A stretch of DNA of 39,608 nucleotides from Candidatus Omnitrophota bacterium (lineage in GTDB: Bacteria; Hinthialibacterota; Hinthialibacteria; Hinthialibacterales; JAKPRU01). Numbering within the stretch: position 1 is the first letter of the stretch; the number at the start of each line of letters is the position of its first letter. The translations under genes and the position numbers were made by a program. The stretch covers positions 1 to 39,608 of the forward strand of contig JAKQSI010000063.1 in NCBI GenBank assembly GCA_029570205.1, given 5' to 3'. The notes under the pieces were generated by a model. It did no database searches. It was not told where the DNA came from and saw only the letters and a list, made by a program, of their open reading frames with translations. Positions 25,677 to 34,476 of this stretch are shown here, one piece after another.

Positions 25677-27197
25677 ATGTGTGCAAGCTCATGTTGGTCG
25701 GGCAGAAGGATTTCGAGGTTGGTCGGATTGCTGACCATTACCGCGTGCCTTTTTGTCTCCATGTTCGCGGGTGCAACACCGCATGGACCGGAGACAAAAT
25801 ATCACCCGTTCTCAATGAAAAAGAACGGTGATTTAAATTACAAATGGTTCCCTATCGGTTAGAGTGTCTTTGCACATGATGTGGGGGATGGAAACGATCC
25901 TTACGAGCAAGACTGGGCCAACGGAACAGTTGAGTATCTGCACTCAGAGGGGGAAATGTATTGAATTAATTGTCTTTACCTGGAGCCACTGAACAATTAT
26001 GAGGCTTGGGGGCTTCCAGTACAACGATGGAGATCCGACCAATGGACCACAACAGCCACATACGAGCGTATGCTGGACGCGCTTGAAACGAAGAGAATAC
26101 AAACCAGCGGGGAATACGATTTCAAAGCCTTGGCGGCCATCTCCACCATCGCGATACCAACTCCAACCGAATACCAAATGAACTCGCCTGGAACTTGGCG
26201 AAAATTTCCCGAGGATAACGAGGTTTCCTCGGATATCCCGGCGAGCAATCTGGAGATTTTCGAACGCAGAATCAATTACCTTGAAGACAAGCCGCAGCTG
26301 GTCGGCTGGATACTGGCCAACGAACCGTATGGCGGTAAGGGAGCAGAGGACGCCGGACGGCGTGATGCTGTCCACACAGATCTGCTTTTTCTGAGGGGCG
26401 TAATGGAGAGCGAGGACGACAACAGCGCCGATCATCCCATTCATGCGACCCTACGAAGCTATGGAAATTACTTCAATGTGGATACGAACAAGAATCCGAT
26501 TACTCCACCAAGCAGTTGGTTGGACGATCTCGATGTGGCGGATGTCGTTCATGACGATCTTTACAATGTTGACTATTTCGCGCCACATAATGTCGGCCTT
26601 ATTGAAGCGGTGCGGAGAACCCAGGCGGCCATGACCTATCTCATTGACCCGGAACCGGGTATGCTTACTTATGATGATAATATCCACGCATGGCTGCTGC
26701 ATAGCCAAGGGATGCCCCTTGACGTCCAGGGTCGAGAAGATGATTACTTGGCGGATGAAGAATTGCGTTATGTCAATTACTCTGCTTGGATTAACGGAGC
26801 GCAAAGCGCAATGTTTTGGCTTCTTTCCAAGTCTGATGAGGTTGCATTTCCACGCGCCAAGAAGATATCAAAAGAAGCGTATCTCGTTTCCAATTATTTA
26901 ATGGAGCCTGATGCCGGAATTGATGCAACTATCACAAGCACAGAGGGTGATGAGACAGCGCAATTCATTCTCCGAAGACACCCGGATTATCAGGACCAAG
27001 TGCTCATCATGATCTGCAACAATACCGACGAGGAAGCCGATATTTGGGTCTACTTCCCGCAGGATTGTGAAATCCAGCAAGTCGAACAGCTGGTCCAATC
27101 GTATCAATGGAGCTGCATTGTCTATTCGGATCGAATCAACATTGGGATGGGGCCATGGACGGCACGGGCATTCATATTGCACGTGGACGAGGATTAG
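25677..27197 (+). pseudogene. Secreted glycoside-hydrolase-like gene interrupted by TAG and TGA in one frame
   Basis: A single reading frame of 507 codons is broken only by TAG at 25860-25862 and TGA at 25962-25964. It starts at ATG 25677 with AGGAGG seven bases upstream and a signal peptide (SRLVGLLTITACLFVSMFAG). Between and after the stops the frame stays protein-like: KWFPIG, stop, SVFAHDVGDGNDPYEQDWAN, stop, then INCLYLEPLNNYEAWG. The segment GWILANEP suggests a TIM-barrel glycosidase acid/base Glu, and the C-terminus looks like a beta-sandwich. No frameshift exists. Both stops could derive from Trp codons by one G-to-A change. The intact 3' part (ATG at 26070, 375 residues) could be read only as an unsecreted fragment. 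Likely a recent pseudogene; suppression or sequence error are alternatives. The enzyme family is not identified. Confidence 0.65.
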
Positions 27198-27254
27198 GTT
27201 TGAAGGAATCGAAATCGGATGAATCAGAACACCTCACCAGAAGGGAGAAGGAAC

Positions 27255-28472
27255 ATGTCGAATCAAACAGCGAGAATCATTGTCTTCGCGATGATCTTCC
27301 TATCATCCACTGCGACGGTATCCTATGCGCAAATTGTCGACTTGGTGGATGGAAGAACGGATGTAGATCTTGTCTCTTATGTCGAGCTGGACTCCGCTTC
27401 CGGTTCTGTAAGCGCGATCCAGAAGATGGATTTAAAAGCCGTATTTTGGACTGGAGATGGGAGTAGTTCAATCAATGGAGATGGGACAGTCCTTTTCACG
27501 AATCGAAAATTGATTCGGCAGGGAGCAGATGGCCTGGAATTGATCAACGTGCCGGATGCGGATAAGAAATCCTTTTTCGGCTATCCCCGTCTTGACCGGT
27601 CCGGCGGCGTCCTTATGTACACATTGCGAGAGAGAAAGCCTGAAACGGATGAGGAACCGCAGACATTTCCGCAATGGATAAACTCCATCGTTATGTTTGA
27701 TACACTTGCTGCTGAAATCATCGGCCGTTATGCTGTCCCGGAAGATTACTTTGATGTGCTTCTGTCATTTGACATTTCCGATGGTGCGGAAACTTCCGTC
27801 TATTCCTATCTCGCACCAACAGGGGGTAAGAAGGCATTCCTTCTTGAACGGAGCAGGACCGTATTCGGGGAGCCTACCCAGGTGGGAGAAGCCGCGATGT
27901 TCGTTCTGTCTTCTTCCGGAAACCGCCTGCTTTCGCTGATGTGCGAAGGAAGGGGTGAGGAAGTAACATGGCATTTATCTATCATGAAAAAGGCCGATCT
28001 CGGCTGGAGCGAACCAACCCGTATTGAGTTGCCCGGATTGACCCCTTCCGGATTGTATGATGCCGCCAATAATGGGAAAACGCTTCTGGTCAACATCGAA
28101 GAGAGAGGGTTGGCGTTGGTACATGAAACACCCGATGGGTGGTCGGAGCCGGAATACCTGGGATACCAGCTGGACCACCATCCACTAAGCAATTATGTTC
28201 GTATTCAAATGTCAGAAGACGGATCGGTTATCGCTGTAAGTTCCGCGCGTCTTCCTGTCGTTGATCCCCGTTCACCGGCACTGGATATCTATGATCTCTA
28301 CGTGTTTCTGAGGAGAGAGCCAGGGATTTGGGAAAAGACGCAGGTCAATCCGCCGGAGTACCCGCCATTCAAGGGAGATTTCTTGCTGAGTCAGAACGGC
28401 CGGATGCTGTATTGGGTTCCGGAGACACCACGAACATCCATAACAAACCCGGACTGGACGCTGCATCGGTAG
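27255..28472 (+). CDS. Secreted beta-propeller-like protein of unknown function
   Basis: A 405-residue exported protein. A signal peptide covers about residues 1-26 (IIVFAMIFLSSTATVSYA), with a likely cut before QIVDLV. The body shows repeated strand patterns with DGSSSINGDGTVLFT, YPRLDRSGGVLMYT, LSSSGNRLLSLMCE, AANNGKTLLVNI, MSEDGSVIAVSS and LSQNGRMLYWV. These are TolB/WD40-like propeller blades of the kind that open with D/N-G-x-x-L. No catalytic motif is seen. The start at 27255 has GGGAGAAGGA immediately upstream. It follows the interrupted gene by 57 bp and was probably cotranscribed with it from the promoter at 25235. Base composition is less GC-rich than the ribosomal genes. Confidence 0.7.
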   Translation: MSNQTARIIVFAMIFLSSTATVSYAQIVDLVDGRTDVDLVSYVELDSASGSVSAIQKMDLKAVFWTGDGSSSINGDGTVLFTNRKLIRQGADGLELINVPDADKKSFFGYPRLDRSGGVLMYTLRERKPETDEEPQTFPQWINSIVMFDTLAAEIIGRYAVPEDYFDVLLSFDISDGAETSVYSYLAPTGGKKAFLLERSRTVFGEPTQVGEAAMFVLSSSGNRLLSLMCEGRGEEVTWHLSIMKKADLGWSEPTRIELPGLTPSGLYDAANNGKTLLVNIEERGLALVHETPDGWSEPEYLGYQLDHHPLSNYVRIQMSEDGSVIAVSSARLPVVDPRSPALDIYDLYVFLRREPGIWEKTQVNPPEYPPFKGDFLLSQNGRMLYWVPETPRTSITNPDWTLHR

Positions 28473-28564
28473 TTTGTTCGCCCAAGGCCATCGGACAAGG
28501 AAGCGCGAAGGTGCTGAATCTGTTCCGAGACTTGCCTTTCCCAGGAATGGGGAGATCAGGGCGA

Positions 28565-28625
28565 GGTTGATAAGTTCAATAAATTCAACCCCCTCTGTAT
28601 CTCCCCCAATCTTGGGGGAGAGGGT
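28565..28625 (+). repeat. Dispersed two-hairpin repeat, copy 3
   Basis: Hairpin A is GGTTGA (28565-28570) / TCAACC (28585-28590). Hairpin B is TCTCCCCCAA / TTGGGGGAGA (28600-28621), a perfect 10-bp stem on a 2-nt loop, flanked by ACCC and GGGT. It sits between the convergent propeller and STAS genes and may also serve as a terminator for both. The rest of the 242-bp gap (28473-28714) shows nothing else. Confidence 0.7.
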
Positions 28626-28714
28626 CTCCATGTTCAACTGCGGTTCTTGAGACATCTTCGGGAGCCGCACTCTATCGGCAATCTGCTCCTCAGGGCCTCA
28701 GATGAATGCCCCTG

Positions 28715-29116
28715 TCACCCCTCTCCGCCCGTCTCAATCTCATGCCCGGAGATTGGTTCGTAGGGAATCACCAGGTCGAATACGGCGTAGAGTTTCGCGA
28801 TTTCGAAAACATCGGCGAGTCCGCGATGGATAATGACCAGCATTCTCCTGCCGTTGGCCTCCGTGATCTGTTTGCAGCGCAGAAGGGCACCGATACCTGT
28901 GCTGTTGATGAACTCGACCCTGGTCAAATCGACCACCAGCGTTTCCTGTCCGGTTGTCTGGCCGCACTCTCCCCATGGTTTCCCGGCGATCTGACTCAGT
29001 TCATTCGCCAATGCGGTCGCGGTGGCATTATCGAAAACACCCTGGATATTGAAACGGAAACTCGGCGCGGATTCGGTTCGGAATGAGTGTGTACTGTCCA
29101 TTGATTTAATATCCAT
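28715..29116 (-). CDS. STAS-domain anti-sigma factor antagonist-like protein
   Basis: A 133-residue protein with one STAS domain. The core is LVVDLTRVEFINSTGIGALL, where Ser72-Thr73 sits at the phosphorylation position of SpoIIAA-like antagonists, followed by LVIIHRGLADVFEIAKLYAVF. Such proteins bind an anti-sigma kinase in partner-switching regulation. No kinase, phosphatase or sigma gene is nearby, so the partner is elsewhere. A loop inserted before the phosphorylation strand (WGECGQTTGQE) is longer than usual. Its start overlaps the end of the phosphoesterase gene by 11 bp, so the two are translated together. Confidence 0.85.
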   Translation of the reverse strand: MDIKSMDSTHSFRTESAPSFRFNIQGVFDNATATALANELSQIAGKPWGECGQTTGQETLVVDLTRVEFINSTGIGALLRCKQITEANGRRMLVIIHRGLADVFEIAKLYAVFDLVIPYEPISGHEIETGGEG

Positions 29117-29840
29117 ACTCCAGCCTTCTACCCAGGATTTCAGGCAGACCCGAATTGATGATTTTTGTGAGAGTCAGGTTAAAATCGTACTCGACCCGAC
29201 GGAATTGCAAAAGACGTTTATTACTGTCGTACAGGCAATAGGAGGCACGGGGATCGCCATCACGCGGCTGGCCCACACTGCCACAATTGACGATACAGCG
29301 AACTCCATCGGGGACCTGAAACTCATCTACGGTGAGGAGCCGGTCGGTTCCCTGGACAAAAACGTACGGCTGATGGGTATGCCCCACGAAGCAGATTTCC
29401 TGTTCGAAATAGTTGAATTGGGTGGAGATCCGGCTTGGTGCGTATAAATACTCCCATTCTTCCGGGGTCTCCGGTGAGGAATGGGTCAGAAAAAGGTTAT
29501 CCTCGGTCCATCTCCAAACAAATCGGGATAGCCGTCGGAAATTTGTCTGGGTGATTTGTTCACGAGTCCATTTTGCTGCAACGGCGGCTTCGGGATTAAA
29601 CCCGATAAGGATACCTGTCACCACAGCGTGGTCGTGGTTTCCCAGAATGCAGGGGACCTGACCATATTTTTCCTGCACTTCCCGGAATCGCTCGATGCAA
29701 TAGGTTGGATTGGGACCATACCCCACCAAATCTCCGCAGCATAGGAGGCGGTCGAATCCCTGGTCTCCCATGTCTGCCAGCACGGCATCGAGGGCTTCCT
29801 GGTTGCTGTGAATGTCCGATATGACCGCGTATCTGGTCAT
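29106..29840 (-). CDS. Calcineurin-like metallophosphoesterase
   Basis: A 244-residue phosphoesterase of the small YfcE/MJ0936-like group. All metal-ligand motifs are present in order: SDIHSN near the N-terminus, CGDLVGYGPNP, GNHDHA, and GHTHQP in the C-terminal third, with VNCGSVGQPRDGDP after it. It probably hydrolyses phosphodiesters or phosphomonoesters with two divalent metals in the cytoplasm; the substrate is unknown. The start at 29840 has GGAG at good spacing. The open frame upstream to 30029 is not family-like. It is upstream of and overlapping the STAS gene. Confidence 0.88.
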   Translation of the reverse strand: MTRYAVISDIHSNQEALDAVLADMGDQGFDRLLCCGDLVGYGPNPTYCIERFREVQEKYGQVPCILGNHDHAVVTGILIGFNPEAAVAAKWTREQITQTNFRRLSRFVWRWTEDNLFLTHSSPETPEEWEYLYAPSRISTQFNYFEQEICFVGHTHQPYVFVQGTDRLLTVDEFQVPDGVRCIVNCGSVGQPRDGDPRASYCLYDSNKRLLQFRRVEYDFNLTLTKIINSGLPEILGRRLEYGY

Positions 29841-30111
29841 ATTGCGCTCCAAACCCGCCGGGGGCATTCGCCCCTTGACATTGGAAAGGCTATAATCGAA
29901 AAACCTGTGGTTCTTGCGGAGGAATTTTTCCTGTTTTAGAGATCGAATACCGATTTTGTGCCTGAGTTTACACTGAATCGTGTCGGGGAATGAATGGTTC
30001 GCAGCGATTCTCGAAGGATGGTCCATCAAGATTTCCGGATCGGGCCGGCCTTTTCGTGGAAGAGTTCGCCGGAAGATGATACCGTATTCCTTCGCTCAAG
30101 AAGGTTCCATG

Positions 30112-30693
30112 ATGAACATTTGGACATTTGCAAACGGAATCACGGGCAGCCGGATTATCCTCAGCCCCGTTTTCATTGTCTGCTTCCTGTGGGGAGGGCC
30201 GGCGGGTAAAACGGCCGCATTTCTGATTGCCTGCGTGTTCGAGATCACCGACATGGTTGACGGCTATATTGCGCGAAGCCGCAAGGAGGTCTCCGATGTG
30301 GGTAAATTGCTAGACCCCTTCGCCGACAGCATCTCGCGGTTCTCGGTTTTCCTGTGTCTGCTCGCGGAGGAATATGTACCGGTCTGGATGGTGGCATTGG
30401 TGTTTTACAGGGATGCCCTTGTGTCGTATTTGCGCGTCGGCGCGGCCACGTATGCCGTAATTATGTCCGCGCGGGCATCGGGGAAAGTTAAAGCCGTGGT
30501 GCAGGGATTCGGCACCGTGATGATCACTTTCCTGATCGCGTGTCGGGAACATGGCTGGGTCAGCTGGGATATTCACCAGGTTGCCTATTGGGCGATGGCT
30601 GTGATTACTGTGATCACCCTGTGGTCGGCAGTAGATTATCTCTACGGTTTTTCCATGATTGTCAGTCAAAACGGAAAGGCATCCGATTCCTGA
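30112..30693 (+). CDS. CDP-alcohol phosphatidyltransferase (PgsA-like)
   Basis: A 193-residue membrane enzyme with the full CDP-alcohol signature D47-x2-D50-G51-x2-A54-R55-x8-G64-x3-D68-x3-D72 (DMVDGYIAR ... GKLLDPFAD). About five to six hydrophobic segments are present. It should transfer a phosphatidyl group from CDP-diacylglycerol to an alcohol at the inner membrane. Phosphatidylglycerophosphate synthase is the commonest match for this length and for the motif followed by a C-terminal helix pair. ATG 30112 (or 30109) has AAGG at fair spacing. The open frame from 29980 has a non-family, basic N-terminus. It is divergent from the phosphoesterase gene across 271 bp with no clear promoter. Confidence 0.85.
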   Translation: MNIWTFANGITGSRIILSPVFIVCFLWGGPAGKTAAFLIACVFEITDMVDGYIARSRKEVSDVGKLLDPFADSISRFSVFLCLLAEEYVPVWMVALVFYRDALVSYLRVGAATYAVIMSARASGKVKAVVQGFGTVMITFLIACREHGWVSWDIHQVAYWAMAVITVITLWSAVDYLYGFSMIVSQNGKASDS

Positions 30694-30739
30694 CACGAGC
30701 TTCATTTGTCCCGATCAGGCATTACAGTGCGAGTCCGAA

Positions 30740-33181
30740 ATGATCTCCCATTCTGTTCTAAGGAACACGGCTCACGCCTGGACACTGGCCCTGGCGCTCT
30801 TGCTTTCGCTGTTCCTCCGGGTCGCGGCTCTGGAACAGGCTCCACCGGGATTTTTTCAGGATGAAGCCGCGACGGGGTACGACGCGTTCTGTCTTGCGCA
30901 ATCCGGCCAGAATCGTCATGGTGAGTTTCTGCCGCTGTTTTTCAATTCGTTCGGCGATTACGAGGAAGGATTGCACCGGTATCTGATTGTGCCGTCCATC
31001 TGGCTGTTCGGCCTGTCGGTTTGGAGTGTGCGGGTGGTCTCTGCCGTGATGGGAACCGGTGTGGTTCTGATCGCCTATCTTTTGGCTCGCCGGTTATACG
31101 GAAAAACAGGGGCATTGGCTGCCGCGGCAGCCGCCTCGGTCACACCCTGGCAAATTCATTTATCCCGTGTCGCGGTCCGCGACATACTTCTCCCGCTGAC
31201 TTTCGGCCTGGGGACTTATCTTGTGCTTGGCGCTTTTTCCGAATCCCAGGAAGACAAAACACCCTGGAGGGGCGATATCCTGTTGATTTGCGGTTGTGTT
31301 CTCTGGGGCCTTACTTTTTATACCTGCGCTGTTGCCCGGCTGTTCGTTCCATTGATGCTGACAGGATTCGCTGTGATCCATCGCGGATCGTTGATGCAAT
31401 TCTGGCGGGAAAAACGATCTTCACTGGTGGCAGGGATTTTGATGTTTTTTTTAACGAGTCTGCCGCTGATTTTTGCGTACACCTTTCGTTATGAGAACAT
31501 GACTGCGCGGATGAACGTTGTCGCGGTTGGGGCTCAGGCGGCTTCTTTGTTCAGCCTGGCGACTTTGTCGGCGGCTGTATTGAATTACCTTCCTCATTTC
31601 TCGCCCAGGCACCTGTTTCTGGAAGGCGATCCAAATCCGTTTCTCTATATGGGGGGAGGGCTTCTGTTGCCCTCTTTCTTTCCGTTGATTCTGTTGGGAA
31701 TCTGGTCGTGCATTGTGTTCCGGTGTTCCATCGAGGCGCAGATTCTTCTTTTGTGGCTGCTGGTTTACCCTCTGCCGGATTGCCTCACAAGTGGTGGGCC
31801 ACATGCCCACCGTTGCGTTACCGCTGTCCCGGTTTATGCGCTGCTTACGGGCCTGGGATTTCTTGTCGTGAAAGGCTGGATTCAACAGAAACAGGGAATG
31901 CTTCGGGTCGCCGGTATTTCTCTTGCGATTCTTTGCGGCCTTGGCACACTTCTGTGGTTTCCAAATCAGGCCGTGGCCTACATCCGAGATATCCCCAGAG
32001 CAACTTATGGCTTCTATTACGATGGAATGGAGCAGGCCATCGGGAAGCTGCGGAAATGCGAATCTCGTCGGTCTCTGACCGTACTGACAAGAACCATCAA
32101 TCAACCGCACATTTTCTATCTCTTTTTTGGGAACTATCCCCCGAAACAGTTCTATGAAGACCGAGCAGCGCAGGGTTACAAACCGGGGGATGACTGGCTG
32201 CATGTAACCCGGTTTAACCGATTTCTTTCCCTGGACCCCGATCTGGATGCGCCCCGGGATTCCGTCGTTCTGGCATACTCAAGCGAGACGGGCCTTGTTC
32301 CGGCCATTGCTATGGTTCCCTCTCACTCCGGCAACGATTGGAAAATCGTGGATGGGGAGGACCTGATAGAAGATGCCTGGCTCGAGAGGAAGCAGAGGGT
32401 TCTGCGCATCCGAAAGGTGGAATTGAGCCGGTCGGAGGTTCTTGCCGGAGAGGCGCTGCAAATCCGGTTTATGTGGCGATGCCTGGAACCTCCCACGCGC
32501 GATGTCTCTGCTGCCCTGCGGATTGAGGGGCCAGATTTCTCCTGGCATTCGGATCACAAATGGTGGAATGGCATGTATCCGGCGAACAAACTGGAGCGCG
32601 GACGTCTTATGCCCTGGAGCCAGACAGTCACCGTTCCTGTCGATTCGCCCACGGGCCGCTATGCGGTATTAGCCGGGGTTCGAAGCGACAGTGGGGACCT
32701 GCTTCAGCGTGGCGATGGCCGTTTTTTTCAGGAAGTCGGATTCTTTGAGATCGTGTCTGACCTTCCGAAACTCGATGCGAATGTCATCGCGGGATGGATC
32801 GAACGGGGAACCGAGTGCCTGGTACTGGAACAGGTGCGGGCCTCTCGAACGACTGTGAAACCGGGCGGGAAAGTTGAACTGACTTATGATTGGAGGTGTC
32901 TGAATCCACCTGCCGACCCGCTCCAGGTCGCGGTCAACCTGGTCTGCGGGGACCGCCGCCTCCAGTTCGATCACGACCTGTTGGAGGGGAAAACGGATCT
33001 CCGCCGGTTGCCCGTCGGCGAGAAGATTGTTGAGAAGCAGACCATTATTATCCCCGAGGACGCCACACCGGGCGCATACATTCTGGAATTGGGGCTTTTG
33101 GACAATCACTGGTATTGCGATTTGCTGACAAGAGAAGGGAAATCACGCATTCCCACGATCACGCTGACCGTCTCACCATAG
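30740..33181 (+). CDS. PMT/ArnT-like membrane glycosyltransferase with two C-terminal beta-sandwich repeats
   Basis: An 813-residue polytopic protein. The N-terminal part resembles lipid-phosphate-sugar-dependent transferases. After the first membrane helix, APPGFFQDEAATGYDA carries the acidic pair expected in the first periplasmic loop. It is followed by about ten hydrophobic segments to roughly residue 440. The C-terminal 370 residues are soluble and probably outside the membrane. Within them a unit of about 120 residues occurs twice: SRSEVLAGEALQIRFMWRCL near 560 and SRTTVKPGGKVELTYDWRCL near 700, both followed by a Pro-rich turn. Role: transfer of a sugar to an envelope lipid or protein (inference). 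The stop is 11 bp from the convergent peptidase stop. Confidence 0.8.
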   Translation: MISHSVLRNTAHAWTLALALLLSLFLRVAALEQAPPGFFQDEAATGYDAFCLAQSGQNRHGEFLPLFFNSFGDYEEGLHRYLIVPSIWLFGLSVWSVRVVSAVMGTGVVLIAYLLARRLYGKTGALAAAAAASVTPWQIHLSRVAVRDILLPLTFGLGTYLVLGAFSESQEDKTPWRGDILLICGCVLWGLTFYTCAVARLFVPLMLTGFAVIHRGSLMQFWREKRSSLVAGILMFFLTSLPLIFAYTFRYENMTARMNVVAVGAQAASLFSLATLSAAVLNYLPHFSPRHLFLEGDPNPFLYMGGGLLLPSFFPLILLGIWSCIVFRCSIEAQILLLWLLVYPLPDCLTSGGPHAHRCVTAVPVYALLTGLGFLVVKGWIQQKQGMLRVAGISLAILCGLGTLLWFPNQAVAYIRDIPRATYGFYYDGMEQAIGKLRKCESRRSLTVLTRTINQPHIFYLFFGNYPPKQFYEDRAAQGYKPGDDWLHVTRFNRFLSLDPDLDAPRDSVVLAYSSETGLVPAIAMVPSHSGNDWKIVDGEDLIEDAWLERKQRVLRIRKVELSRSEVLAGEALQIRFMWRCLEPPTRDVSAALRIEGPDFSWHSDHKWWNGMYPANKLERGRLMPWSQTVTVPVDSPTGRYAVLAGVRSDSGDLLQRGDGRFFQEVGFFEIVSDLPKLDANVIAGWIERGTECLVLEQVRASRTTVKPGGKVELTYDWRCLNPPADPLQVAVNLVCGDRRLQFDHDLLEGKTDLRRLPVGEKIVEKQTIIIPEDATPGAYILELGLLDNHWYCDLLTREGKSRIPTITLTVSP

Positions 33182-33192
33182 AGGAGATAGCA

Positions 33193-34476
33193 TTACTCGG
33201 ATTGCTGATGTCGGGCCAGGGTATTCTTGCCGATCCATCGAATCGGTTTTCCCTGCTCATTGGCAAATCCACGCACATCGACATGGATATATGGCGACTG
33301 GGCCACATCGCCTCGTTCCCAGAAGTCGTGATGCGGATATACGCCGGCTCCGCCCACAAGCGGGCTGCCATCCAGGAGATACCGCTGATCCAGCTCATCC
33401 ACATACCGAAGAATGACACGCGCATCCTGGATGTCCGCTTTCCCATCCCCGTTCAAATCATCCATCACCAGGTCCCGGTTGAGATCGATCAGAATATCCG
33501 CCGCTTTCCCGTAAATGTGCAGCGAGAATGCGCTCTTGAGCGAAGTCTCGCCATCTTTCACATATTCCGACCGATTGTATCCCGGCGAACGAAAACCATA
33601 GAGAATGTCGAACTTGTCGAACGAAACCCCATTTGCGTTCATGCGCGTTTTCAGGTCGTTCAGTTTCCGCAGGATGTTCGGGTCCAGGGCGATATAGTGG
33701 GGATACGGTGAAGGTCGGTATCGCTGGTCCAGGTCGAACTCTCCGAGTCGGTAATTCCAGGCGATGACAAGATCCTTCGTGGTTTCATCCACCCTGTACC
33801 ACAATGTTGGGGGAAGATAGGTCTCCGCATGAGCGCGTATCCGTTCGCCGGAGATAGTCGTCGACCGGCTTTTATAGAGGTTCGGATATTTGCCGATGTT
33901 GAATCCGTTCACCTTGCCGTCCACGATTTCCACGACATGCAGCGGCACAAGAAAACGGATGGTTCCCTTTCCCCGGAAGAGCAGGTTCGGCAGCCGACGA
34001 TTGAGCAGGGACTCGGATTTCAGGGGTGTGTAAAGAACAGTCTGCTCAAACTCCACCGTGCACAGGCCCTCCTGATTAGGCGGTGTCCAATCGGCAGAGC
34101 GATCATTCACCTGGTCGAGTTTTCCGCTTTGTTCTTTCCAGATTCCTTTGACCGATTGGGGAGTGGGGAAGTACCCATCCGGCGCGCTTGGCAGGGCGCT
34201 ATCGATCCGGATATTCCAGGTTCGGTCCGGATCGAACACCAGGACAACATCTTCAGTCGGTAACGCATCCGGGCAGGAGAGACGGATTTCAAAGGTTCTG
34301 TGTTCGGTTTTGGATGTCGCGCTCGGAGATGACGGAGGGGCCGACTCACCTTGCGTGGTCAGTGGTGGAAGAGTCCGGCGCTGCACCCAAAGAAACATCT
34401 CCGGGAATCTCACAAACAGGTATCCCGCCACAGCCAGGAGGATCACAATCAACAACGAAACGAGAACAAGCCGCAT
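33193..34476 (-). CDS. Exported M15-type peptidase-like protein with dockerin-like calcium loops
   Basis: A 427-residue protein with one N-terminal membrane segment (about residues 3-22, VSLLIVILLAVAGYLFV) and a Pro/Ser linker, so it is anchored or exported. A unique central region precedes a C-terminal domain from about residue 265. There, SLHIYGKAADILID and the final HVDVRG supply the His/Asp/His metal-site pattern of M15-like D,D-carboxypeptidase folds. Between them lies DLNRDLVMDDLNGDGKADIQ, which reads like dockerin or EF-hand loops. It may trim peptidoglycan peptides or be a non-catalytic binder. It is transcribed alone, downstream of bshB1 on the same strand with a 141-bp gap. Confidence 0.75.
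   Translation of the reverse strand: MRLVLVSLLIVILLAVAGYLFVRFPEMFLWVQRRTLPPLTTQGESAPPSSPSATSKTEHRTFEIRLSCPDALPTEDVVLVFDPDRTWNIRIDSALPSAPDGYFPTPQSVKGIWKEQSGKLDQVNDRSADWTPPNQEGLCTVEFEQTVLYTPLKSESLLNRRLPNLLFRGKGTIRFLVPLHVVEIVDGKVNGFNIGKYPNLYKSRSTTISGERIRAHAETYLPPTLWYRVDETTKDLVIAWNYRLGEFDLDQRYRPSPYPHYIALDPNILRKLNDLKTRMNANGVSFDKFDILYGFRSPGYNRSEYVKDGETSLKSAFSLHIYGKAADILIDLNRDLVMDDLNGDGKADIQDARVILRYVDELDQRYLLDGSPLVGGAGVYPHHDFWERGDVAQSPYIHVDVRGFANEQGKPIRWIGKNTLARHQQSE

Noticed and set aside
25860-25964. Alternative genetic code with TGA or TAG as sense
   Set aside because: TGA and TAG end well-defined genes elsewhere in the window, such as rimM (TGA) and khpA (TAG).
29875-29896. TTGACA and TATAAT on the plus strand ahead of the phosphatidyltransferase gene
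   Set aside because: The spacing is only 10 bp, far from 17, and the pair is about 215 bp from the gene.
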